From Marimonas lutisalis (GTDB lineage Bacteria; Pseudomonadota; Alphaproteobacteria; Rhodobacterales; Rhodobacteraceae): a stretch of DNA of 64,000 nucleotides. The notes beneath the pieces are model-generated. The model searched no databases. It worked only from the letters and a program-made list of their open reading frames with translations, and was not told the DNA's origin. A program made the position numbers and the translations under genes. Location of the stretch: positions 124,001 to 188,000 of the forward strand of contig NZ_SKCI01000003.1 in assembly GCF_005434965.1 (NCBI RefSeq), given 5' to 3'. Shown in pieces: positions 42,599 through 49,876 of the stretch (positions within the stretch are counted from its first letter, which is position 1; the number at the start of each line of letters is the position of its first letter).

Positions 42599-43190
42599 GA
42601 TGAGGTCGCCATCCAGCCCTCCCGCACCAGGCATCGGCACCGTGCCGACGCGCGTATCCTACTCCCGAAACCAACGACCGCTTCGTGCACGAACGAACAA
42701 ACAGGCGTCGCTGCAGCGCAGTAGTCCGCTTTGAGCCCAATCCGGACATTGTATCAATTTGCAGTATCCTTAACAGGCGCCGGAGAAGCGCGGTCCAAAT
42801 CCACCGTGTACCACAACGCGTTCCTTTTCTGAGGGTGAGGTTCCAACAGCTTTTCAAGCAGTGCAAGGTGCGTTCACATGCCGTGATTGCTGCGCCGCAG
42901 CATTGGCACGTTGTTTTTTTGCGCAGAAGGGGCCGCATCAGCCTAAAAAGAAGGCATTGGCGTTTTGGGCGGAAGCTGCTGATGGGAACGTCTTGTCACG
43001 GTGAAAGGACTTGGAAACCTTTTGCTCACCTACATGTTCGGATCACCCAGAACAATTAAGGTGTGTGACGGCCTTTCGAATTGCCACTCGGTCGGGCCGC
43101 CACACGGTTGCAACAAAAAAGTTGCGGATGAAACGTGCCTGAAAACGCCATCCTAGGCAAGCGGGCCCGGTCTCCGCACGGGAGAGACAG
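42599..43190. other. Gene-poor stretch between integrase pseudogene and urtA
   Basis: I see no convincing gene. Minus-strand bases near 42765-42855 read for about 25 codons like decayed coding sequence (HPQKRNALWYTVDLDRA), bounded by stops. The last 120 bases should hold the urtA promoter; a dyad GCAAC-AAAAAA-GTTGC lies at about 43108-43123. No clear sigma-54 or NtrC site was recognised. Confidence 0.4.
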
Positions 43191-44474
43191 ATGAAATCCT
43201 TGAAAACCCTTCTTGCCGGAACCGCGGCCCTTGCCGCGATGAGTTATGGCGCTTACGCCGCCGATTGCCCGATCAAAGTGGGCGTCTTGCACTCGCTCTC
43301 GGGTACGATGGCCATTTCCGAAACAACGCTCAAAGACACGATGCTGATGCTGGTGGACGCCCAGAACAAGAAAGGCGGCCTTCTCGGGTGTGACCTTGAA
43401 GCGGTTGTCGTCGACCCGGCATCCGACTGGCCCCTGTTTGCCGAAAAGGCGCGTGAGCTGCTGACGGTTCACGACGTCGACGTGATCTTTGGCAACTGGA
43501 CCAGCGTGAGCCGCAAGTCGGTCCTGCCGGTGATCGAAGAACTGAACGGTCTGCTCTTCTATCCTGTGCAATACGAGGGAGAAGAGAGTTCGAAAAACGT
43601 GTTCTACACGGGTGCTGCACCAAACCAGCAGGCGATCCCGGCCGTTGACTATTATCTTGAAGAGCTGGGCGTCGAAAAGTTTGCGCTGCTGGGGACCGAC
43701 TACGTTTACCCGCGCACGACCAACAACATTCTTGAAAGTTACCTCAAGCAAAAGGGCGTCGCCCAAGGGGATATTTTTGTCAATTATACGCCCTTCGGTC
43801 ATTCGGATTGGTCGAAAATCGTGGCGGACGTCGTCGCGCTTGGCGCTGATGGCAAAAAGGTGGGCGTGGTCTCGACGATCAATGGTGACGCCAATATCGG
43901 CTTCTACAAAGAGCTCGCCGCGGCCGGCATCTCGGCCGAAGACATTCCCGTCGTGGCTTTCTCAGTCGGTGAGGAAGAGCTGTCGGGCCTGGATACGTCG
44001 AACCTCGTTGGCCACCTCGCCGCGTGGAACTATTTCATGTCGGCCGATACCGAGGCCAATGCCGAATTCATCAAGACCTGGCATGCCTTTATCGGAGACG
44101 AAGCGCGCGTGACCAACGACCCGATGGAAGCGCACTATATCGGCTTTAACATGTGGGTGAACGCCGCCACCGAGGCCGGCACCACGGATGTCGATGCCGT
44201 GCGCAGTGCGATGTGGGGGCAGGAATTCCCGAACCTGACCGGCGGCATGGCCGTGATGGGCACCAATCACCACCTCGCCAAACCTGTAGTGATTGGCGAG
44301 ATCCAGGAAGATGGCCAGTTCGACATCATCAGCCAGACCGAGCCCGTGCCCGGCGATGCCTGGACCGACTACCTGCCCGAGTCGGCGGTGCTCAAGTCGG
44401 ATTGGAAGGATCTGGAATGCGGGATGTACAACACCGAGACCAAGACCTGCGTGCAGATCAAATCCAACTACTGA
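43191..44474 (+). CDS. urtA: Urea ABC transporter substrate-binding protein
   Basis: A 427-residue periplasmic binding protein of the UrtA/AmiC type: signal peptide MKSLKTLLAGTAALAAMSYGAYA, then CPIKVGVLHSLSGTMAISETTLKDT, GNWTSVSRKSVLPVIEELNGLLFYPVQYEGEE, and NDPMEAHYIGFNMW late. The combination YPVQYEG with GTDYVYPRTTN is characteristic of urea/short-chain-amide receptors. It is the first gene of urtABCDE. A GC-rich 10-bp hairpin follows its stop, which usually keeps the receptor at higher level than the membrane parts. Nitrogen-limitation control is expected from the family but no NtrC site was identified. Confidence 0.95.
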   Translation: MKSLKTLLAGTAALAAMSYGAYAADCPIKVGVLHSLSGTMAISETTLKDTMLMLVDAQNKKGGLLGCDLEAVVVDPASDWPLFAEKARELLTVHDVDVIFGNWTSVSRKSVLPVIEELNGLLFYPVQYEGEESSKNVFYTGAAPNQQAIPAVDYYLEELGVEKFALLGTDYVYPRTTNNILESYLKQKGVAQGDIFVNYTPFGHSDWSKIVADVVALGADGKKVGVVSTINGDANIGFYKELAAAGISAEDIPVVAFSVGEEELSGLDTSNLVGHLAAWNYFMSADTEANAEFIKTWHAFIGDEARVTNDPMEAHYIGFNMWVNAATEAGTTDVDAVRSAMWGQEFPNLTGGMAVMGTNHHLAKPVVIGEIQEDGQFDIISQTEPVPGDAWTDYLPESAVLKSDWKDLECGMYNTETKTCVQIKSNY

Positions 44475-44484
44475 TCGTGGACCA

Positions 44485-44508
44485 GCGGCGGGGCCCAGGC
44501 CCCGCCGC
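44485..44508 (+). promoter_or_regulatory. Intercistronic hairpin between urtA and urtB
   Basis: A 10-bp perfect stem (GCGGCGGGGC/GCCCCGCCGC) with loop CCAG starts 11 bases after urtA. There is no T tract, so it more likely protects the urtA message 3' end or attenuates read-through than terminates fully. Confidence 0.6.
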
Positions 44509-44528
44509 CATTTCCAAGGCGGAGCACA

Positions 44529-46493
44529 ATGTTGAAAAGGGTAATCTTCGGTCTGATCGCCGCGCTGGCGTTCGCCATGCCGATGTTTGCGCAGGATGCA
44601 GCCGGGCCGATGCAGGGGATCCTCCAGCAGCACGCCAAAATAATCGTAAAAAGCTCCCGAAAGACGATTGCCCCAGCGATTGATGCAGTTGCTGGGTCGG
44701 GCCTTCCCCAAGCACAATCCGTTCTGGAAGCCTGGCAGGCCAAGGATATGTGGCAGCGCGAGTCCGACGGGCTATTCTTCAAAGCCGAGAAAATCGACAG
44801 CAAGACGTACCGATTGATCGATTTCGATAGCGGTGACGCAGTGGCCGAGGCTGACAAGCGCGATTTGAAGCAGATTAAGCCGAATTCTGGAATCCGAGCT
44901 CTGATCGGTACGGCGCTTGTGAAATTCCAGCTGAACGATCCCGATCCCGCACGGCGCGCAGATGCTTTGGCATCTCTGGAGCGCGATGCCGATAAAACGC
45001 TGCTCGAACCTCTCAGAGCGTCAATCGCGTCGGAAAAAGACCCGGAGCTTCAAGCGCGCAAGCGCCGGCTCGAGCGGCTGCTGACAATTTCATATGACCC
45101 GGAAGAAGCCGCGCGCATCGCCGCTATCGAGGAAATGTCCAGCGATCTAGGGGTTGACGTTCGCGCAGCGCTCAATCCGCTGGTTGCGACGACACTCAAA
45201 ATTTTTCCAGGCGATCCGCCCGATGGTCTGAACGTGGTCCGCATTCTTCGCCCGGGAAAAGACGATTTTTCACGCGACTCAGCCTATACACTGCTGTCCG
45301 ATGCCGGTCTCGCGCCTGAACGTATAACCAGCGATGCAATCCGCACGGCATTGGCCGAGAATATCGAGGATGGTCGTGTTGCCGGGGTGCCCGTGCATCA
45401 ATTGTCGGACCCGGCCAAACGCGTCGAAGCCTACACGGCACTGGCAGCGGAAGGGCGGGCTGCACCGTATCTGACCGAAGCAGAAATCGACGAAGCGCTC
45501 TCAACCCACAGCTTCGCAGAGATCTATGCCGAGCCATCACCAGCGGTCACCAACGCTGCGGTAGCCGCGCTCGGACGGATTGCAACACGGGTTGGCATGA
45601 ACCAGACGCTGGATCTAGTGCTCGACGCGCTCAGCCTGGCGTCGATCTATTTCCTGGCGGCCATCGGTCTCGCCATCACCTTCGGAGTCATGGGGGTGAT
45701 CAATATGGCGCATGGCGAATTCATCATGATGGGGGCCTATACGGGCTATGTCGTGCAGCAAATGATCCCAAACCATACGGTTTCGATCATCGTGGCGATA
45801 CCGCTGGCCTTTGCGGTGACGTTCGGCGCCGGCGTCGCGCTTGAGCGGCTGGTTATCCGCTGGCTCTACAACCGGCCGCTTGAAACCCTGCTGGCGACTT
45901 TCGGTATCTCGATTGCGCTGCAACAGCTGGCAAAGAACATTTTCGGCACACAGGCGCGGCCTTTGACATCGCCCGATTGGCTAGGCGGCGCGTGGGTCCT
46001 GAACGACGTGGTGTCGATTTCGTATATCCGCATTGCCATCTTTGGGCTGGCCCTGCTGTTCCTTATGCTTTTCCTGTTCATCATGAAGCGCACACGCCTT
46101 GGCCTGGAAACGCGCGCGGTCACCCAGAATCCCGGCATGGCGGGGGCAATGGGCATCAATCCGGGCCGCGTGAACATGCTGACATTCGGGCTGGGTTCGG
46201 GGATCGCCGGTATTGCGGGCGTGGCCATCGGCCTGTTTGCCAAGGTGACCTCGGAACTGGGGCAGGATTACATCGTGCAAAGTTTCATGACGGTCGTCGT
46301 CGGCGGCGTCGGCAACATCTGGGGTACGCTTCTGGGCGCGGGGCTCATCGGATCTTTGCAAAAGGGCATCGAGTGGCTGAACCCCTCCAACACACTGGCG
46401 GCGCAGACCTACATGATCATCTTCATTATCATCTTCATCCAGTTTCGCCCGCGGGGGATCATCGCCCTCAAGGGCCGCGCGGCGGGGGATTGA
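44529..46493 (+). CDS. urtB: Urea ABC transporter permease UrtB
   Basis: A 654-residue inner-membrane permease. After a signal-like start (LIAALAFAMPMFAQDAAGP) there is a long periplasmic-type domain of about 340 residues, helical and HEAT-like, then the LivH-type permease (from about residue 355: DALSLASIYFLAAIGLAITFGVMGVINMAHGEFIMMGAYTGYV). The terminal segment RGIIALKGRAAGD is standard. The long N-terminal extension is typical of many proteobacterial UrtB proteins; its role is unknown. It is followed by urtC three bases later. Confidence 0.95.
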   Translation: MLKRVIFGLIAALAFAMPMFAQDAAGPMQGILQQHAKIIVKSSRKTIAPAIDAVAGSGLPQAQSVLEAWQAKDMWQRESDGLFFKAEKIDSKTYRLIDFDSGDAVAEADKRDLKQIKPNSGIRALIGTALVKFQLNDPDPARRADALASLERDADKTLLEPLRASIASEKDPELQARKRRLERLLTISYDPEEAARIAAIEEMSSDLGVDVRAALNPLVATTLKIFPGDPPDGLNVVRILRPGKDDFSRDSAYTLLSDAGLAPERITSDAIRTALAENIEDGRVAGVPVHQLSDPAKRVEAYTALAAEGRAAPYLTEAEIDEALSTHSFAEIYAEPSPAVTNAAVAALGRIATRVGMNQTLDLVLDALSLASIYFLAAIGLAITFGVMGVINMAHGEFIMMGAYTGYVVQQMIPNHTVSIIVAIPLAFAVTFGAGVALERLVIRWLYNRPLETLLATFGISIALQQLAKNIFGTQARPLTSPDWLGGAWVLNDVVSISYIRIAIFGLALLFLMLFLFIMKRTRLGLETRAVTQNPGMAGAMGINPGRVNMLTFGLGSGIAGIAGVAIGLFAKVTSELGQDYIVQSFMTVVVGGVGNIWGTLLGAGLIGSLQKGIEWLNPSNTLAAQTYMIIFIIIFIQFRPRGIIALKGRAAGD

Positions 46494-46496
46494 GGC

Positions 46497-47729
46497 ATGC
46501 GGAAGAGCTTTCTCGCCCAAAACCCGTCGGTGCTGATTTTTCTCGGCATTCTGGGGATGTTCACGTTGGCAGTCACCGTTGCATCGGAGGGGTTGGGCCT
46601 TGGCCTGATTTCAACGTCGTTCGTCAAGACGCTGGGCAAGACGCTTGTTCTGGCGCTGATCGCCGTGGCGATGGACCTGGTCTGGGGCTATGCGGGTATT
46701 CTGAGCCTGGGCCACTTCGCCTTTTTCGGGCTGGGCGGCTACATGATCGGCATGTGGCTGATGTACGAGCGGACACGGCAGATCGTTGTCGACTCGATGG
46801 CCAATGCGCCCATTCCACCTACGGATCAAGAGATTGTCGATGCGATCGGCACCCAGATCTTCGGCGTTGTGGGCTCTTCCGAGTTCCCGGCAATCTGGAC
46901 CTTCGCTGACAGTCTGATCATCCAGCTTGTTTTGATCGTCGCAATTCCCGGGGTGCTGGCGCTCGTCTTTGGTTGGCTGGCCTTCCGGTCACGGGTGACC
47001 GGTGTCTACCTGTCGATCCTGACGCAGGCGATGACACTGGCGCTGTCGCTTTACCTGTTCCAGAATGACAGCGGCCTACGCGGCAATAACGGGCTGTCCG
47101 GGCTACAGAATATTCCGCATCTCGATCACGTGCCCCAATCGGTCTTGTCGGTCTGGTTCCTCTGGGCCTCTGCGCTGGCTCTGGCTCTGGGGTATCTTTT
47201 CTCGGCCTGGATCGTGTCGGGCAAATTCGGATCGGTCATTCGGGGTATTCGCGACAACGAGGCGCGCGTACGTTTTCTTGGGTATTCCGTCGAGGGTTAC
47301 AAGCTGCTGCTTTTCACGACGACGGCGATGATGTCAGGTATCGCAGGGGCGCTGTACTATCCGCAGGCCGGTATCGTGAACCCGGCCGAGATCGCGCCCA
47401 TCGCGTCGATCTATCTCGCGGTCTGGGTGGCCATCGGGGGACGCGGACGGCTCTACGGGGCTGTCATAGGGGCGATTTTCGTCTCACTTGTTTCAACATG
47501 GTTCACGGGCGGGCAGGCGCCGGATGTGAACCTGGGGTTCTACACCATCTCCTGGGTGGACTGGTGGACGATCTTGTTGGGGCTGTCCTTCGTTGCGGTC
47601 ACCCTTTTCGCGCCCAAGGGCATGGGCGGGCTGTTCGATCTCTGGGCCGGGCGCCGCGCACCTGAGCGCCATGGTGCCGATCTGGGTCCCGATCAGGGCG
47701 CCTTGCGCGAAAAGGAGGCCAACGAATGA
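46497..47729 (+). CDS. urtC: Urea ABC transporter permease UrtC
   Basis: A 410-residue permease of the LivM type. It contains the FFGLGGYMIGMWLMYERTRQ segment after the second helix, the Urt-specific periplasmic insertion (VDSMANAPIPPTDQEIVDAIG), the EAA-like loop GSVIRGIRDNEARVRFLGYSVEGYKLL, and a C-terminal GWxG-like WVAIGGRGRLYGAVIGA. It pairs with UrtB to form the channel. It overlaps urtD by four bases (ATGA). Confidence 0.95.
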   Translation: MRKSFLAQNPSVLIFLGILGMFTLAVTVASEGLGLGLISTSFVKTLGKTLVLALIAVAMDLVWGYAGILSLGHFAFFGLGGYMIGMWLMYERTRQIVVDSMANAPIPPTDQEIVDAIGTQIFGVVGSSEFPAIWTFADSLIIQLVLIVAIPGVLALVFGWLAFRSRVTGVYLSILTQAMTLALSLYLFQNDSGLRGNNGLSGLQNIPHLDHVPQSVLSVWFLWASALALALGYLFSAWIVSGKFGSVIRGIRDNEARVRFLGYSVEGYKLLLFTTTAMMSGIAGALYYPQAGIVNPAEIAPIASIYLAVWVAIGGRGRLYGAVIGAIFVSLVSTWFTGGQAPDVNLGFYTISWVDWWTILLGLSFVAVTLFAPKGMGGLFDLWAGRRAPERHGADLGPDQGALREKEANE

Positions 47730-48466
47730 GCACGCTCCTCGAAGTCTCGGGCGTTTCCGTTTCCTTTGACGGTTTCAAGGCGATCAATAACCTCTCCTTT
47801 GCCATCGGGCAGGCAGAGCTGCGCGCTATCATCGGCCCAAACGGCGCCGGAAAAACAACGTTCATGGATATCATCACGGGGAAAACCAGGCCCGATAGTG
47901 GCACGGTTCTCTGGGGTGAGAAATCGCGCTCGCTTCTTAAGATGACGGAGGCACAGATCGCACGTGCGGGCGTGGGACGCAAATTTCAGAAACCCACTGT
48001 CTTCGAAGATCAGACCGTACAGGAAAACCTGTTGATGGCACTGGAAAACGACCGGAATCCCTTTGCGGTACTGTTCTGGCGGCCTGGACAAACGGATTTC
48101 GAGCGCGTGGAAGAAATTGCCACTGAGATTGGACTCGTAGATGCATTGAAGCGGAAGTCCGGTGAGTTGAGCCATGGGCAGAAGCAATGGCTCGAGATCG
48201 GAATGTTGCTCGCCCAGGAACCTCGTTTATTGCTGGTCGACGAGCCGGCGGCGGGCATGACGCCGGCAGAGCGTGAACACACAACGCGGCTTCTGGTCGA
48301 GGCCGCAAAAACGCGCGCCGTGGTTGTCGTCGAACATGACATGGAGTTTATCCGGCGCCTCGATTGCAGGGTCACGGTTCTGCACGAAGGATCGGTGCTC
48401 GCCGAAGGCTCGCTCGATCATGTTACCGCGAACAAGGAGGTCATCGATGTCTATCTCGGCAGGTAA
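47726..48466 (+). CDS. urtD: Urea ABC transporter ATP-binding protein UrtD
   Basis: A 246-residue ATPase: Walker A is GPNGAGKTT, the signature is LSHGQKQWLEIGMLLA (LSHGQ where LSGGQ is usual, as is common in UrtD), and Walker B is LLLVDEPAAGM. AKTRAVVVVEHDMEFI holds the switch His. Family members energise branched-chain amino acid or urea uptake; the neighbouring genes make urea the likely substrate. It overlaps urtC by ATGA and is followed after four bases by urtE. Confidence 0.95.
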   Translation: MSTLLEVSGVSVSFDGFKAINNLSFAIGQAELRAIIGPNGAGKTTFMDIITGKTRPDSGTVLWGEKSRSLLKMTEAQIARAGVGRKFQKPTVFEDQTVQENLLMALENDRNPFAVLFWRPGQTDFERVEEIATEIGLVDALKRKSGELSHGQKQWLEIGMLLAQEPRLLLVDEPAAGMTPAEREHTTRLLVEAAKTRAVVVVEHDMEFIRRLDCRVTVLHEGSVLAEGSLDHVTANKEVIDVYLGR

Positions 48467-48470
48467 CGCC

Positions 48471-49166
48471 ATGCTCGAGGTGCGAGGCCTGACATTGCAC
48501 TACGGCCATTCCCAGATCCTCCACGGGGTGGATCTTGCCGCCAGCGCCGGCGAGGTGACTTGTGTCATGGGGACGAATGGGGTTGGCAAGACCTCTCTCA
48601 TTCGCGCGATTTCGGGGCGACATTTGCGTTCGGGCGGCGACATTCTGCTGGACGGCGAAACGCTTCCGCGCCTTGCACCACATCAGCTTGCCCGAAAGGG
48701 GATTGCTCTGGTGCCCCAGGGACGCGAGATTTTCCCGCTTCTTACCGTACGTGAGAATCTGGAAACGGGATTTTCGACCTTGCCGAAAGGCGACCGCGCC
48801 GTGCCGGAAGAAATGTTCGAGCTTTTCCCCGTGCTGAAAGAAATGCAGCACCGCCGTGGCGGCGATTTGTCGGGCGGACAACAGCAACAACTGGCCATCG
48901 CCCGGGCGCTTATCACGCGGCCAAAGCTGTTGCTCATGGACGAACCGACCGAGGGTATCCAGCCCAACATCATCCAGATGATCGGCGACGTGATCCGCAC
49001 GCTGCGCGACGAAGGCCGCATGGCCATCGTTCTGGTCGAACAGTATTTTGATTTTGCCTACGATCTCGCGGACCGGTTTACAGTTTTACGACGCGGCGAG
49101 GTCATCCTCTCAGGCGCAAAGTCTGACTTGACCCGGCAATCCCTGCTGGAAAAAGTCTCGGTCTAG
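48471..49166 (+). CDS. urtE: Urea ABC transporter ATP-binding protein UrtE
   Basis: A 231-residue ATPase with Walker A GTNGVGKTS, signature DLSGGQQQQLAIARAL, Walker B LLLMDEPTEGIQPNI, and switch VLVEQYFDFAYDLADRF. It forms the second nucleotide-binding subunit with UrtD. The ATG at 48471 (MLEVRGLTLHYGHSQI) fits family starts; the frame is open upstream inside urtD. It closes the five-gene operon. No urease or urea-carboxylase genes follow within the window, so the urea must be processed by enzymes encoded elsewhere. Confidence 0.95.
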   Translation: MLEVRGLTLHYGHSQILHGVDLAASAGEVTCVMGTNGVGKTSLIRAISGRHLRSGGDILLDGETLPRLAPHQLARKGIALVPQGREIFPLLTVRENLETGFSTLPKGDRAVPEEMFELFPVLKEMQHRRGGDLSGGQQQQLAIARALITRPKLLLMDEPTEGIQPNIIQMIGDVIRTLRDEGRMAIVLVEQYFDFAYDLADRFTVLRRGEVILSGAKSDLTRQSLLEKVSV

Positions 49167-49686
49167 TAAAATCTTAAAGAACACGTCGATCGCCGGGAAA
49201 GACGAAAACTGCGACGTCACATTCCCTGCAAACAATTCCGCCCTGAAGAACTTAAAAGTAAATTTCAATGCTATTATCGGCACGATCTGAATTGGGAATG
49301 GCCAAGAAACCAGAAGTTTGTGTCACCGGAAATCGAATGTCAGCTTCGTCTGCACAGCGGACCTTGATATCGATTTCAGCGAAGGTCCGGTTCCCGCCCA
49401 CCGCCACCGCACGCCCCATTAACCTAACGTGCTGTTAACCGGATCCCGTTTTCCCGGCAGCCGAATGTCAGCCGTGGGATGCACGCGTGTCAGCCCTCTC
49501 TTGCCCACCGTACGGTGCCGTTAATCTATTCCGGGGCCGCATATGTGCCTGTCAGGCGGCTGAGTCCGCCTCCGCCCGGCGTCACATGGCCCTCAAATTT
49601 GCGGATCATGCGCCCGCGGGTGCGTGATCCGAAAGAAATGTTCGCGGAAAATGACCCCTGCGACATAATATTCACCCAATTCGCGG
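49167..49686. other. Intergenic stretch downstream of urtE
   Basis: About 520 bases without a gene that I can support. The first part is AT-rich (to about 49380). The second part contains the 34-nt dispersed repeat. No tRNA-like cloverleaf or riboswitch was recognised. Confidence 0.5.
49453..49486. repeat. 34-nt dispersed repeat, copy 2
   Basis: This segment starting CCCGGCAGCCGAATGTCAGC matches 19143-19176 at 30 of 34 positions. A GTTAAC hexamer lies upstream (49434-49439) and a GTTAAT downstream (about 49519), as around copy 1. Confidence 0.55.
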
Positions 49687-49715
49687 TTGACGCTGCGCAG
49701 CGGCAGACCTAATGT
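49687..49715 (+). promoter_or_regulatory. Sigma-70-type promoter of the ilv operon
   Basis: TTGACG at 49687-49692 and TAATGT at 49710-49715 are 17 bases apart, close to the housekeeping consensus. Transcription would begin near 49722, just ahead of the leader peptide. Confidence 0.65.
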
Positions 49716-49743
49716 CGCGCCCACGCATGAAAGGAGCCTCGTT

Positions 49744-49791
49744 GTGGCAACGCTCGTAGTACTCGTAGGAAAGACGCGCATGGGCCGGTAA
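49744..49791 (+). CDS. ilvBN leader peptide
   Basis: A 15-residue ORF starting with GTG encodes MATLVVLVGKTRMGR, with the run L-V-V-L-V at residues 4-8. AAGGAG lies seven bases upstream of the GTG. A short peptide with consecutive Leu and Val codons directly before a terminator and ilvB is the classic design of a branched-chain amino acid attenuator: slow translation at these codons when charged tRNA is scarce would alter the downstream RNA folding. The last codons (49776-49784) form half of a 9-bp dyad with 49809-49817, which touches the terminator stem. Too short for automatic gene callers. Confidence 0.75.
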   Translation: MATLVVLVGKTRMGR

Positions 49792-49815
49792 CGGAACCCT
49801 CGGTTTCCCCCATGC

Positions 49816-49841
49816 GCCCCCGCCGGATCGGGGGCTTTTTT
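49816..49841 (+). terminator. Attenuator terminator before ilvB
   Basis: A 7-bp GC stem (GCCCCCG/CGGGGGC, loop CCGGAT) is followed by six T. It ends 35 bases before the ilvB start and downstream of the leader peptide, so it is conditional and not an operon end. Confidence 0.8.
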
Positions 49842-49876
49842 ATGCGCGAAAACATGACGTTAGACGGAGAAGTGTG

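Noticed and set aside
42904-42924. Possible sigma-54 promoter (TGGCAC followed by T-rich DNA) upstream of urtA
   Set aside because: The GC doublet that should follow at fixed distance (TTGC after five bases) is displaced; it is also nearly 290 bases from urtA.
42465-43059. Candidate genes in the stretch before urtA
   Set aside because: Both strands give only Arg/Cys-rich translations without domains; a 25-codon segment looks like decayed coding sequence but cannot be assigned.
49167-49686. tRNA, riboswitch or CRISPR in the longer intergenic gaps
   Set aside because: No cloverleaf, no conserved riboswitch core and no regularly spaced direct repeats could be found by eye in any of the gaps.
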